From Dyadobacter crusticola DSM 16708 (GTDB lineage Bacteria; Bacteroidota; Bacteroidia; Cytophagales; Spirosomataceae): a stretch of 64,000 bases of DNA. The position numbers were made by a program, and so were the translations under genes. Below the pieces are notes generated by a model, which ran no database searches, was not told where the DNA came from, and saw only the letters and a list, made by a program, of their open reading frames with translations. Of this stretch, positions 17,178-26,787 are shown one piece after another. The stretch is from assembly GCF_000701505.1 (NCBI RefSeq), contig NZ_JNJB01000006.1:62001-126000 (forward strand), given 5' to 3'. Position 1 is the first letter of the stretch; the number at the start of each line of letters is the position of its first letter.

Positions 17178-17498
17178 TCAGCCTAAGATGATGGTCTTTA
17201 AAATGATCCATAATGCAAACACGGCGAGGTCCAGCAGGTACGTCAGCAAAGCCAGTCTCATTTCTGACAGGCCGAAATGATTGTAAAAAACAAAACCTTT
17301 TCTGTTGGAGGAACGGAACAGGTACCATATCAAAGCCTGGCACCCGCTGCGCAGCCACAGGAAAATCATTATAAACGTAGGAAATACCTCAGCTGTGAAA
17401 GAGGGAAAGTCCACAATGCCCCACATCAGCAAGGAGGTGGCTGTGGTTACAGGCCAGATACTTCTGTAAAAGATAGCTATGACTTGAAGCTTTCGCAT
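17178..17498 (-). CDS. small integral membrane protein linked to the ABC ATPase
   Basis: A 106-residue protein with about three hydrophobic helices (near 14-26, 37-60 and 82-104) and basic loops such as RSSNRKG. No family is recognised. It lies immediately upstream of the ATPase gene (2-bp gap, same strand). The simplest reading is that it is the membrane partner, though it is much smaller than normal ABC permeases. Confidence 0.65.
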   Translation of the reverse strand: MRKLQVIAIFYRSIWPVTTATSLLMWGIVDFPSFTAEVFPTFIMIFLWLRSGCQALIWYLFRSSNRKGFVFYNHFGLSEMRLALLTYLLDLAVFALWIILKTIILG

Positions 17499-17591
17499 TC
17501 CCTTGTTTTTTGTGGGAAGATAGCGTGCTTCAATCAGCAGTTTTGAAATTTAACATCTTTTAACCTGCGAAAGCAGCTTCTCAAAAGCCGC

Positions 17592-19376
17592 TCATTTACT
17601 CACAACATCACAGTCAGTCACCAGACCTGCGGCGGTTAAATGAACAAGTACAAACCGGCCCGGTTTGTTGCCGGACAGCTGGTAAGTGACGATTTCATTT
17701 ACATCGCCGCCGTGCCGCTGAATGCCGCGGCCCTGCACATTTTCGGTATGTACAAGCTGGATCGCCGTCATTCCGTGCAGGTCCCGGGTGCCCTGTGTAA
17801 AGGCGCGGCGAGTTCCATCGGCAATGCCCGGAGCTTCTTCCAGCGCCTTTCCGCCTTTCCCCATTGCATTGAGCGCGGCTTCTATCTGCTTGGTGCGCGC
17901 TGGATTCGGGTCGGAGGTGGTTTTCGGGCTTGTAAAAAGCGGGCCGATCCGCGGGACTTTTCGTTCCTCGTTACCGGTTTTCCACATGAAGTCAGTAACC
18001 TGCCCTTTTGCATCGGGCGTGAAAGTCACAATCGCGTCGCGGTCGGTGGAAGCGAATTGTGTTGGTGAGAGAGGCACAAACTCCTCGTCAGGCAGGTTAT
18101 CCGTCAATGAATACAGGCGGTTGTTTTCAAACAGGAAGGCGATCATCCTGTTGTTATCGAGCTCGTACCTTCCCTCAAAAGCCGCCACTTGTGCGTGTTT
18201 CACATTGGCCGCCACACGTGGAATGGGCCTGCTCACCGGAAACCCTTCCCAATGGTACTGTGCGGCAACTGCATTCAACACCTGGCCCACCAATCTTGAA
18301 TTATCATTTGCATTAATCATAATCACAACGCCCTGTCCGGTCTCGGCACCGGCTGTCAGCAAAGCATCAAATCCTTCGTCGCGGCCGCCATGACCAAACC
18401 GCAGGGCATTTCCTTTGCCTTCCACAAACACGCCGAGCCCGTCATTATTCTTCTGATCGGTGAGCATTTGCCGGATCATGGCTTGCGAGAGTACTGAGCC
18501 TGCTTTCCCGGCAAGACCATTTTGAATGCTGATCGCAAAACGGGCCAGGTCCGATGGGGTAGTCCATAGTCCCGCAGCTGCCATTTCGGGGTAAATGTGC
18601 CAGCGGCCTTCTACCATAGTTCTGTCACTCGTGTGAGCCGTAGCGGTCAGTTTCGCCTTATCGGCAGGCAGCGGCTGCTTAAAAGTACTTACGCGCATGT
18701 TGGTGGGCGTTAGTATGGTTTCCTGCATGAACTCAGGAAAAGATTTGCCGGTAACATCGATGATCATTTGCTGCATCACCGTGTACCCGCCACCGGAGTA
18801 GCGCCACTGACTTCCGGGAACAAAGTCGACCCGCACGGGGCCGGTATTTGCGGGTGTGGTCCCATCGAGTATCTGTACAACGGACGGGATAGGCCCGGCT
18901 GCGGCGTAACCCGGAAAGCCGCTGACGGTCAGTCCCGTGGTGTGGCTGAGCAAGCCGCGTAACGTTACTTTTTTGTCTTTCAAAAATTCATTTTCAGGTA
19001 CTTTCCATGTTTTTAATTTGCTGTTCACATCCTCGTCAAGCGACAGTTTTCCTTTTTCAACCAAAAACAATGCGCCTACTGCTGAGACGGACTTGCTGAT
19101 CGAGCCGGCCTGAAATAAAGTCGATTCAGTTACAGGTATCTTGCCTGTTTTATCGATAAACCCGTAACCTTTTGCCTTCACGATCTTACCATCCTGAATA
19201 ACGGCAAGCGACAGTCCAGGTACCTGCCGTTTTTTCATCAACGATTCAATAATCAGATCAAGACTATCCACCTGAACCGCGGAGCTGGAATGCTGGCTGA
19301 TGCTGTTTTTTGCATTGACGGTCACCGCTCCACTTTGAAAAGCAAGCGCAGCCAGCAGGAGAAATGTGTATTTCAT
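17592..19376 (-). CDS. serine hydrolase, class C beta-lactamase/penicillin-binding-like
   Basis: A periplasmic 594-residue hydrolase with a signal peptide (residues 1-22). The catalytic motifs are SISK (Ser92-Lys95), YSG (193-195) and HGG (329-331), as in AmpC-like and D-aminopeptidase/esterase-type proteins. A DUF3471-like beta domain follows (about 410-500) and an extra C-terminal part of about 100 residues. I placed the start at the ATG at 19376; the in-frame extension upstream overlaps the permease and lacks signal features. It follows the permease gene by 50 bp on the same strand. Peptidase or esterase activity is more likely than drug resistance. Confidence 0.85.
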   Translation of the reverse strand: MKYTFLLLAALAFQSGAVTVNAKNSISQHSSSAVQVDSLDLIIESLMKKRQVPGLSLAVIQDGKIVKAKGYGFIDKTGKIPVTESTLFQAGSISKSVSAVGALFLVEKGKLSLDEDVNSKLKTWKVPENEFLKDKKVTLRGLLSHTTGLTVSGFPGYAAAGPIPSVVQILDGTTPANTGPVRVDFVPGSQWRYSGGGYTVMQQMIIDVTGKSFPEFMQETILTPTNMRVSTFKQPLPADKAKLTATAHTSDRTMVEGRWHIYPEMAAAGLWTTPSDLARFAISIQNGLAGKAGSVLSQAMIRQMLTDQKNNDGLGVFVEGKGNALRFGHGGRDEGFDALLTAGAETGQGVVIMINANDNSRLVGQVLNAVAAQYHWEGFPVSRPIPRVAANVKHAQVAAFEGRYELDNNRMIAFLFENNRLYSLTDNLPDEEFVPLSPTQFASTDRDAIVTFTPDAKGQVTDFMWKTGNEERKVPRIGPLFTSPKTTSDPNPARTKQIEAALNAMGKGGKALEEAPGIADGTRRAFTQGTRDLHGMTAIQLVHTENVQGRGIQRHGGDVNEIVTYQLSGNKPGRFVLVHLTAAGLVTDCDVVSK

Positions 19377-19426
19377 TAGATAAGCGGTTTTGGGTTGAAT
19401 TGAGAAAGTAAGCGGGTGAAAATCTC

Positions 19427-21838
19427 CTAGTCGGCACGCAGCGCTTTCACCGGGTTTTCCAAGGCAGCTTTGAGCGCCTGGAAGCTGACGGTCAGGATGG
19501 TGAGCACAAGTGCGGCCATTCCCGGGCCGGCGAAAATCCACCAGGTCATTTCAGAACGGTAATGGTACCTGGATAACATTTGACCCAGAAAGTAATAGCT
19601 GAGCGGCGCGGCAATGCAGACTGCAATGATGGTCAGGTATACAAAATCTCTGGCAATCATAGCCCAGATGCTTGCAATGGAAGCGCCCAAAACCTTCCTG
19701 ATGCCAATTTCGCCCCGTCTTTGCTCAGCGGTAAATGCGGCAAGACCGAACAATCCGAGACAGGATATGCAGATTGCAACCGCGGCAAACAGGAAAGTCA
19801 GCTGACCAATGCGGTTTTCCAGACTGAATTTCGATCCATACTGCATGTCGGCAAACTGAAAATCAAACACCATTCCGGGTATGTGCTTGTCAAACAACGT
19901 GCGGATCTTTGCGAGCGCACTTGCTTGTTCAGTATTTTTATTTAGTTTGATAAACAGGTAATTAGGTGCGTAAGTCATGAAATAGATAGTCTGCTTCACC
20001 GGTTCGTAAGGCGATTGCATCACCATATCACGCACCACACCGACAATGTGATATTCCGAGTCATTGAAAGTGCCGTCTTTCCAGCGGACTTTGGTACCTA
20101 CGGGATCAGTAAGCCCCATGTATCTGGCAGCAGATTCGTTGATGATGATCGCAGAGGAGTCGGCAATGTAATCTTTTGAAAAATCCCTTCCCTGAATGAC
20201 TTTCCAGCCGACAGTTTGTCCGTAGCTGTGTGAGGCTGCGATCACTGCAAATTGATCCTGGTCGGTCCCTGATTTGCCTTTCCAGTAAAAACCCCGTGCA
20301 TTGGAAAGTACATCGGTGACGGGACCGGAAGATTGCGCCACTGAAAAAACGGCGCCGGATTGCAGCAGATCATTTTTCAATGCTTCCAAATGCATACTGC
20401 CAGGCGGTATCTTCACATTCAGCAACCCTTTCTGATCATAGCCGGTATCCCTGTTTTGCACAAACTGAACCTGCCGGAATACGCCGACGGTTCCGATAAT
20501 GAGGGAAACAGAAATTGTAAATTGCAGAACAACCAGTGCTTTACGTGGTGTTGAGGAAAACCTTCCGGTGCTGCCCGTGCCTGACTTCAATATATTCACC
20601 GGCTTGAAAGAGGAGAGGTGCATTGCCGGGTAACCGCCCGCCGCAAGGCTCACTGCAACACAGAAGGCAATGGAGATCCATAGGAAATACGAATTCTGTA
20701 TTAATCCGTGTTCGCCGAAAACGTCAATGTGCTTGTCCGTGATTGCATTGAATTGTGGCAATGCAGTCTGCACAAGCAGTAAAGCCGCTACAAACGAAAC
20801 AGCGACCACGAGAAAGGATTCACAAATAAACTGAAAAACAAGTTGCGCGCGCATTGACCCGACAGTTTTGCGCACACCCACTTCCCTCGCGCGCTTTGCA
20901 GAACGCGCCGTGCTCAGGTTCATGAAATTAATGCAGGCCAGCAGTAGAATGAAGATCGCAATCGCCGTGAACAGCTTGACATAGTAAATCTGGCCGCCTG
21001 TATTGACACCGTTTTCCCAGTTTGCATACAAGTGCCACCTGCTCATCGGATGCAACGAGATCAATGCTGAGGCAGGTGCATGGCTTTTCAGATGCTGGGC
21101 GGGTACGTTCCTGATCTTTTCCGAGACAGCCGCTATTGTTGTACTCTTCCGGGTTTGGACCAGTATTTCGAAGGTATTTACCTCCCAATTGTCTTTTAGC
21201 TGATCTACCCACTGCCTGCTTCTTGCCGATTTGAAGAGCTTCCAGGGAGCTATGAATGCGAGGTTATGGTAATCTGAATTGGATGGAAAATCCTTGTATA
21301 CACCTGCTACAATGCCTTTCAGCTCATTGTCGATGGTCAGGACTTGTCCATTCGCCCGGGTTGTGCCAAAGATCGAGCGCGCGGCGGATTCGGATAGCAG
21401 CAGATTCGACGGACCTTCTAGCGCCGTGTCGCTGCCGCTGAGCATTTGAAGCGATAGGATTTTGGGGCCGTAGGGTTCCATAAACCTGCCTTTCTTCCTG
21501 AATTTATGCTCTCCCGCAATCAGGTTGTAATCTTCCGTATCCCATGAAACCGCAACATGTTCAAAGTCTGCCGCAAATTCTTCCCGCAGCGTGGCGGCGA
21601 GCGGGAATGGCATGTTCGGCGTACTGACGATCTCCCCATTTTGCGTGCGGTGCGACATCAGGCGTGCCACGTGCTGGTGGTTCCCGGCGCCTTTATTAAA
21701 GTTCCATTCGTCCCAGACCCATACAAAAATCAGTATGGCTACCGTCAGGCCGAGCGCAAGGCCCGAGAGGTTGATCAGGGTGTAGCCTTTGTTTCTGTAA
21801 AAACCTCTGAGCGCAATTTTAAAGTAGTTTTGGAGCAT
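19427..21838 (-). CDS. FtsX/MacB-type ABC transporter permease (large Bacteroidota form)
   Basis: An 803-residue inner-membrane permease with the same duplicated layout as the 7.6-10.1 kb gene. It has FKIALRGFYRNKGYTLINLS at the N-terminus, RAREVGVRKTVGSMR in the first FtsX block (near 315) and RRGEIGIRKVLGAS in the second (near 715). Long periplasmic domains lie between them. An ATPase must be encoded elsewhere. The serine hydrolase gene follows on the same strand after 50 bp, so the two may be one transcription unit. Confidence 0.9.
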   Translation of the reverse strand: MLQNYFKIALRGFYRNKGYTLINLSGLALGLTVAILIFVWVWDEWNFNKGAGNHQHVARLMSHRTQNGEIVSTPNMPFPLAATLREEFAADFEHVAVSWDTEDYNLIAGEHKFRKKGRFMEPYGPKILSLQMLSGSDTALEGPSNLLLSESAARSIFGTTRANGQVLTIDNELKGIVAGVYKDFPSNSDYHNLAFIAPWKLFKSARSRQWVDQLKDNWEVNTFEILVQTRKSTTIAAVSEKIRNVPAQHLKSHAPASALISLHPMSRWHLYANWENGVNTGGQIYYVKLFTAIAIFILLLACINFMNLSTARSAKRAREVGVRKTVGSMRAQLVFQFICESFLVVAVSFVAALLLVQTALPQFNAITDKHIDVFGEHGLIQNSYFLWISIAFCVAVSLAAGGYPAMHLSSFKPVNILKSGTGSTGRFSSTPRKALVVLQFTISVSLIIGTVGVFRQVQFVQNRDTGYDQKGLLNVKIPPGSMHLEALKNDLLQSGAVFSVAQSSGPVTDVLSNARGFYWKGKSGTDQDQFAVIAASHSYGQTVGWKVIQGRDFSKDYIADSSAIIINESAARYMGLTDPVGTKVRWKDGTFNDSEYHIVGVVRDMVMQSPYEPVKQTIYFMTYAPNYLFIKLNKNTEQASALAKIRTLFDKHIPGMVFDFQFADMQYGSKFSLENRIGQLTFLFAAVAICISCLGLFGLAAFTAEQRRGEIGIRKVLGASIASIWAMIARDFVYLTIIAVCIAAPLSYYFLGQMLSRYHYRSEMTWWIFAGPGMAALVLTILTVSFQALKAALENPVKALRAD

Positions 21839-22105
21839 GTTGAAAAGGGGCAGGGATTAAGGCACGTCGTAGTATGTCACTACTTGTAGGATAAATATGG
21901 TGCCATTCTGGTAGTGTGCTCGGCAAGCGGTTTTTTTACGGAATCATGTTCGCAATCGGACACTTTTTCCGCTGTTTCCGAACAGGAACAATGCATGGAA
22001 TGGAGCCCGGTAACAGCGCGGCACAATGTTTGAAACGGATCATACTGTACGTAACAGCAATGCGTATTGAACAATAATCCCAGCAGGATCTACACGAAGG
22101 CATTT

Positions 22106-22360
22106 ATGAAAAAGAAAGACAGTCTGAAAGAAAGCTACATCAAAATGCTTGAATGGTATCAGTACCGGGCAGAAGAGAATACAGGATCATTAAAAAAGCT
22201 TCAAAAGCTGCTGGCCGAGCTCGACAGGGAATCCGAAGCGAGTGAGGCTTACGAAAAAGATGTGGACGATCTCGAATCCCTGAAATTCATTTACGAAACG
22301 GGCATCCGCAACTTTGAAAGCCAGGTCGAAAAGTACAAGGCAATGATCGCCGAAATGTGA
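22106..22360 (+). CDS. hypothetical coiled-coil protein
   Basis: A small, highly charged protein of 84 residues starting at the ATG at 22106. The run from SLKKLQKLLAELDRESE to the end is helical with heptad-like hydrophobics, so a coiled coil is likely. No family is recognised. An in-frame TTG at 22067 would add 13 residues. A strong terminator follows immediately (22367-22400), which supports its being a real, separately transcribed gene. Confidence 0.6.
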   Translation: MKKKDSLKESYIKMLEWYQYRAEENTGSLKKLQKLLAELDRESEASEAYEKDVDDLESLKFIYETGIRNFESQVEKYKAMIAEM

Positions 22361-22366
22361 ACCCGC

Positions 22367-22400
22367 GAGCACAACGCAGTACGCATTGTGCTCCGTTTTT
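22367..22400 (+). terminator. rho-independent terminator after the coiled-coil gene
   Basis: GAGCACAA (22367-22374) pairs perfectly with TTGTGCTC (22386-22393). The inner GC/GC pairs extend the stem past one mismatch, and CGTTTTT follows. It lies between two convergent genes. Confidence 0.75.
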
Positions 22401-22408
22401 CAGGTATG

Positions 22409-23299
22409 CTAGGATTTTAGCTTCGCATTGAAGAACTCGATCGTACGTTTCCAGGCAAGCTCGGCCGCCGCCTTATCGTAGCGGGGCGTAGTATCATTAT
22501 GAAATCCGTGGTTCGTATCCGGATAAATGTAGGCTTCATATTCTTTATTGTTGGCTGTTAATGCCTCCTGATAAGCAGGCCAGCCTTCATTGACGCGCGC
22601 ATCGAGCGCGGCATAATGGATCAGCAGCGGCGCTTTGATCTTCGGAACATCTTCGGTCGCCGGCTGCCCTCCGTAAAAGGGAACCGCTGCCGCCAGTTCA
22701 GGTACGCGGACTGCCATCATATTGGCAATGCCGCCGCCGAAACAGAATCCGACAACACCGATCTTCCCATTGCAGTCTGGATGGTTTCTCAGATAATCGA
22801 ATGCGGCAATGAAATCTTCCTGCATTTCATTCCGGTCGCGCTTGCTTTGCATGGCACGGCCTTCATCGTCGTTGCCGGGATAGCCGCCGAGCGGGGTAAG
22901 CGCATCGGGTGCAATGGAGAGAAATCCGGCCAATGCAGCCCGTCTGCCTACATCTTCAATATGCGGATTCAGACCGCGGTTTTCGTGTACAACGATCACA
23001 CCGCCCAGTTTTCCTTTCGCATCCGCGGGCTTGGAGAGCAATGCCTTGATCTTGCCGCCGCCTTTTGGAGAATCATAGGTGATATAGTCCGATTTCAGCC
23101 TGGTATCGCCGGCGTGTACCTGGATCGCACCGTGGTAGTCGGGCATGAGGAAGCTCATCAATGAAGCTACTGTAATCCCGCCCACCGCGTAAGCAGATAG
23201 TTTTTGCATAAAATCACGTCGCTCGACGCGGTTGTGCGCATAGTCGTCGTAGAGGTCAAAAACTTCCTGTTTAATATCTTCTTTCCTGATTTCTGACAT
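22409..23299 (-). CDS. dienelactone hydrolase family protein with Tat signal
   Basis: A 296-residue alpha/beta hydrolase. The catalytic Cys is Cys186 in GFCFGGG, with Asp233 ([10 protein letters not shown]) and His264 (NHGFHND), as in dienelactone hydrolases. A twin-arginine motif RRDFMQK (27-33) followed by a hydrophobic stretch (about 36-52) suggests Tat export after a 26-residue lead. The start at 23299 gives [10 protein letters not shown]. The natural substrate is unknown; many homologues act on esters or lactones. Confidence 0.85.
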   Translation of the reverse strand: MSEIRKEDIKQEVFDLYDDYAHNRVERRDFMQKLSAYAVGGITVASLMSFLMPDYHGAIQVHAGDTRLKSDYITYDSPKGGGKIKALLSKPADAKGKLGGVIVVHENRGLNPHIEDVGRRAALAGFLSIAPDALTPLGGYPGNDDEGRAMQSKRDRNEMQEDFIAAFDYLRNHPDCNGKIGVVGFCFGGGIANMMAVRVPELAAAVPFYGGQPATEDVPKIKAPLLIHYAALDARVNEGWPAYQEALTANNKEYEAYIYPDTNHGFHNDTTPRYDKAAAELAWKRTIEFFNAKLKS

Positions 23300-23464
23300 A
23301 TATCCTTTTAGGTTGATGTGATGTGTAAATATATAGGTTTGAACCGATATCCGTGCGGGCGTATGCTTCACTTCAACTTATAACCGTAAACAAAATAATA
23401 TTGACCTTTTGCTAGCGTTTTTGGCACAAATTGAATAATTTATGTGTCAAAAATGCATTCATCC

Positions 23465-23728
23465 ATGAATTCAAATCTAGAAGAGAAACGGAGAGAGTTG
23501 TTTGAACTTCATAAAGCGAAACTGGGTACCGACGCCCCGCTGATGAGAAGACCTGTTGCTGCGCCTGCTGTTGCGCAGAAAGTAAAAGCAACCGACATGA
23601 GAGAAGCGGAGGCAAAAGTGCCGCTTACTACCAGAAACAAGATCAAGTACGTCATCATAGCTATAACTGCACTGATCGTTCTGGCTGAACTCGTATTCCT
23701 CGCCAGTCAGGCAGGTTGGCTGGGATAA
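23465..23728 (+). CDS. hypothetical single-pass membrane protein
   Basis: An 87-residue protein. The N-terminal part (EEKRRELFELHKAKLG) is charged and helical, a Pro/Ala linker follows, and one C-terminal membrane helix (about 65-85, KYVIIAITALIVLAELVF) closes the protein. I chose the ATG at 23465; an ATG at 23453 and a GTG at 23444 are also in frame. This looks like a tail-anchored cytoplasmic protein. No family is recognised, and nothing around it gives a role. Confidence 0.55.
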   Translation: MNSNLEEKRRELFELHKAKLGTDAPLMRRPVAAPAVAQKVKATDMREAEAKVPLTTRNKIKYVIIAITALIVLAELVFLASQAGWLG

Positions 23729-23834
23729 CCAAAGCTACCCGCGCACAATCCAGCCATTTTGCATAGCACGATTGTTTTAGTACTCACCTGAGCCGGAAGT
23801 TGGTTCCGGTGTGTGTCGATAGCAAACGTCAAAA

Positions 23835-25355
23835 ATGGGTTCAATCAACATAACAATCATCGGGGGAGGAGCTTGCGGGATTTCCGCATTTACGGAGCTT
23901 TTCCTTCAACTCAGGATCGCAAACCTTCATCAGGAAGTCAGTATCACCATAATAGAAGAGAATGAAGAGGTAGGCAAAGGGCTCGCTTTCGGTACCAAAC
24001 AACCAGGCCACATTCTCAATACCCAGGCCGACCTGATGGGGATCCATCTCGCAGAGCCAGAACATTTCAGCGAGTGGCTGATCAGGCACCAGCAGCGGAT
24101 AGGAGAGGAGATAGTCGACAACCAGGGCAAGAATGAGGCTTTTACAACCCGTAGGCTCTACGGAGATTACCTGAAAGAGCAGTTCGAGCATTACTTTTCA
24201 CTGGCCAAAGCGGAGGGAATGCAAACCGAAGTGGTACACGCAAGTGCCATTAACGTTAAAAAGGAAGAAAATGGCTTCACGGTCTTCCTTTCCAATCAGC
24301 AAACACATGCATGCGATTACCTGGTGCTCGCGCCCGGTACACCCGTCGCCAACAATTATCCGCACCTGGAAGGCAAGAAAAACTATTTCGGATCGCCCTG
24401 GCCTTCGTCAGATATCCTCGAAAATGTGCCCAGAGATGCAGATGTGGGCGTTTTGGGTTCAAGCCTGAGTGCGATAGATGCTTTGATGACGCTCGCGGAT
24501 AACGAGCACCGGGGCAAAATTACCTTCTACTCGCTCGACGGGCTGATGCCGCGCGTACAGGTTGAAAAACCGGAACCTTACGAGCGTAAATACCTCACCA
24601 TTAAAAACCTGCACCGCATTCAACGGGAAAAGCTGCGCAACCCGACCGTTGTGGAGGTTTTCAGACTTTTCGTGAAAGAAGCCGAAAGTTATGCGGGCAA
24701 GAAAATTGACTGGAAAGCGACTAAACGCGACAGAAAGCCAGCAGCTGAACTGTTAAGAGAAGACATCGAAACTGCTCGGGCAGGCGGGGATGCATTGATG
24801 AACATTCCATACTCGCTGCGTTATGACAGTTCCGAAATGTGGAAGGCGCTGGATGAAAGCGAGCGGATCAAATTTAAGCAATGGCTGGGCGGCTACTGGG
24901 CAACCAATCGCCACGGGATGCCGCTTGTCAATGCAGAGCGCGTTTGTAAGTTGTTTGACAATCAGCAGCTAAGCGTTCAGTCCGACCTGAAAGAAGTAAA
25001 ATATATAGAGGACAAGGAAGGCTTCGAGATGCGTTTTGGGGATCAGGTGAATTTTACCAAATACCTGATCAATGCAACCGGCCCTGCTTCGGCTGTAAAG
25101 GCTATGAAATCGGAGCTTATCAAAAATCTGGCGGAAGGAAAGCTCATCGAACCAGAACCTGTGGGCGGGATCCGGATGGATACGCAAACCATGCAGGTAG
25201 TAACTTCCGGCAAGCCGGTCCCTCACTTTTACGTACTAGGCCACCTTTGTAACGGACTGTTACTCGACGTGAATGCGGTTTGGTTTAATGTACGTACTAT
25301 CGGCAGTTTGAGCCAGCACATCCTAAAAACCATCGTCAGTGAAAGAACTGCTTAA
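23835..25355 (+). CDS. FAD/NAD(P)-binding protein (NAD_binding_9-like)
   Basis: A 506-residue cytoplasmic flavoprotein-like protein. It begins with a Rossmann motif ITIIGGGACGISA (6-18) and shows the family signature QPGHILNTQADLMG near 56-69. It also has a second dinucleotide-like segment, VGVLGSSLSAIDALMTLAD, near 204-222. This matches the HydrN/NAD_binding_9 group, whose reactions are mostly unknown. Its end overlaps the GTG start of the AEC transporter by 17 bp, so expression is probably coupled and the transporter may move a related metabolite. Confidence 0.8.
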   Translation: MGSINITIIGGGACGISAFTELFLQLRIANLHQEVSITIIEENEEVGKGLAFGTKQPGHILNTQADLMGIHLAEPEHFSEWLIRHQQRIGEEIVDNQGKNEAFTTRRLYGDYLKEQFEHYFSLAKAEGMQTEVVHASAINVKKEENGFTVFLSNQQTHACDYLVLAPGTPVANNYPHLEGKKNYFGSPWPSSDILENVPRDADVGVLGSSLSAIDALMTLADNEHRGKITFYSLDGLMPRVQVEKPEPYERKYLTIKNLHRIQREKLRNPTVVEVFRLFVKEAESYAGKKIDWKATKRDRKPAAELLREDIETARAGGDALMNIPYSLRYDSSEMWKALDESERIKFKQWLGGYWATNRHGMPLVNAERVCKLFDNQQLSVQSDLKEVKYIEDKEGFEMRFGDQVNFTKYLINATGPASAVKAMKSELIKNLAEGKLIEPEPVGGIRMDTQTMQVVTSGKPVPHFYVLGHLCNGLLLDVNAVWFNVRTIGSLSQHILKTIVSERTA

Positions 25356-26253
25356 ACTCTATTCCGAGCTGCTTCCGGTGCTGGCATTTATCCCCATCGG
25401 ATACTGGGTAAAGAAGAAATTCAATGTCCAGGCCAAGTACATCAGCGCGCCGTTAATCAAGGTATTGCTGCCGCTGGTCGTGTTTTTCAATGTACTAGAT
25501 GCGGAAGCGCAGAAGCTTTACATTCTGCCGGTGATTACTTTCATACTCGCATTGTCGATGAACCTGGTGGCGAATTTTGCCCATAAAAAATTCGCAAATG
25601 ACATGGAGCCGCTGCTGCTGCGAAGCTCATTCTCATTTTTCAACATTGCCTTTTTCGGCATTCCGACAGTTACCGCCCTTTTCGGCGAAAAGGATGTGAG
25701 CACATTGATCTGCATTTACCTCGGTTCCGCATTGTATGGGGATACGATCGGTTATTTTCAGGTTGCCAAAACAAAGCTCTCCAAGTCGGACGCGATCAAA
25801 AAAGTACTGCAAATTCCTTTTCTGTACGTTTTCGTAGCTGCGATGATCTGCAAGTTACTGGAAGTGGAAACCCCCGAATTTATGAAAGCGCCCATTAAGG
25901 TGGTCAGCTTTTGCGTTTCTTCGGCGGGTATGCTGATCGTCGGCTTGCAGCTGGCAGATGTTGATTTTAAAGAACTCAAAGGCAAGCTTTACGCCAAGCT
26001 TTTTGCATTAAGGGCAGTCGCGGCAGCTGTAATTGTCGGTGCATTGATCCTCGCGGAGTACCTGATCTTCAAAAAGCTGGAAGATAACGATTATAAAATG
26101 CTGGCGCTGGTACCGCTGTTTCCGGTGGCCGCCAATGTGACCGTATTTGCATCTTTTCTGAAAACAGGTGAGTCGCAGTCTGTACTGCTTGTTTTTCTCT
26201 CGACGATTTTGTCGCTGGTGCTCGTTTCACTTGCGGTATTGTTCTTTTTTTAG
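25339..26253 (+). CDS. AEC family (auxin efflux carrier-type) transporter
   Basis: A 304-residue inner-membrane transporter with about ten hydrophobic helices, of the Mem_trans/AEC family; such proteins export or exchange small organic acids. The start is a GTG at 25339 inside the end of the FAD protein gene. The pattern FFNIAFFGIPTVTALFGE (about 94-111) and ISSAGMLIVGLQL-like segments near 190-205 are typical of the family. Its 3' end overlaps the convergent DoxX gene by 27 bp. Confidence 0.82.
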   Translation: MKELLKLYSELLPVLAFIPIGYWVKKKFNVQAKYISAPLIKVLLPLVVFFNVLDAEAQKLYILPVITFILALSMNLVANFAHKKFANDMEPLLLRSSFSFFNIAFFGIPTVTALFGEKDVSTLICIYLGSALYGDTIGYFQVAKTKLSKSDAIKKVLQIPFLYVFVAAMICKLLEVETPEFMKAPIKVVSFCVSSAGMLIVGLQLADVDFKELKGKLYAKLFALRAVAAAVIVGALILAEYLIFKKLEDNDYKMLALVPLFPVAANVTVFASFLKTGESQSVLLVFLSTILSLVLVSLAVLFFF

Positions 26254-26724
26254 CCGCGGCTGCCGCATTGCAGGCTCCGGCCGGATCGCAGAAAGGTAAA
26301 CCCACGCAATAAAGAAAAGCTGCAACGGAACCCTGAACCAGAGATATCCCGGCCCGTCGCCGTCGTAAGAGGCTGTTTGCAGATTAATGTGGTGCATTGC
26401 GCCGTAAATATTGGCAGGCAGTATCATTACGAAAAACACGATCAATAGCCAGCCGGTTAACCATGTGAATTTTGGTAAAAGCAAGCCGGCCGCGGCAGCA
26501 AGTTCCAGTATTCCCGTAATCCAAACGAGCTCCCGCTTAAACGGAAGAAAGTCCGGCAGCATCATTTCCATTCCTTTTGTAAATCCAAAATGCGCGAGCC
26601 CGGTAACAACCAGCATCGCTGCCATTCCGATCCGTGCAGCGAGCGCCAGCTCATATTGTCCACGCGTTTTTCTCAAAATCAATAATGAGATTGTAAATAC
26701 AATGATCAGGACTATTTCAGGCAT
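26227..26724 (-). CDS. DoxX-like membrane protein
   Basis: A 165-residue inner-membrane protein with four or five helices. ARIGMAAMLVVTGLAHFGFT (30-49) and ELAAAAGLLLP (74-84) match the DoxX family, whose members have been tied to redox or oxidative-stress functions. It overlaps the AEC gene tail to tail by 27 bp. The Crp/Fnr gene lies 63 bp upstream on the same strand and may control it. Confidence 0.8.
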   Translation of the reverse strand: MPEIVLIIVFTISLLILRKTRGQYELALAARIGMAAMLVVTGLAHFGFTKGMEMMLPDFLPFKRELVWITGILELAAAAGLLLPKFTWLTGWLLIVFFVMILPANIYGAMHHINLQTASYDGDGPGYLWFRVPLQLFFIAWVYLSAIRPEPAMRQPRLKKEQYRK

Positions 26725-26787
26725 ATCTGTCGGCGTTTTGTTTCTGCAAAGTTGCGCCGCTATAAAGTGCGATGAAATGAACCTGGG

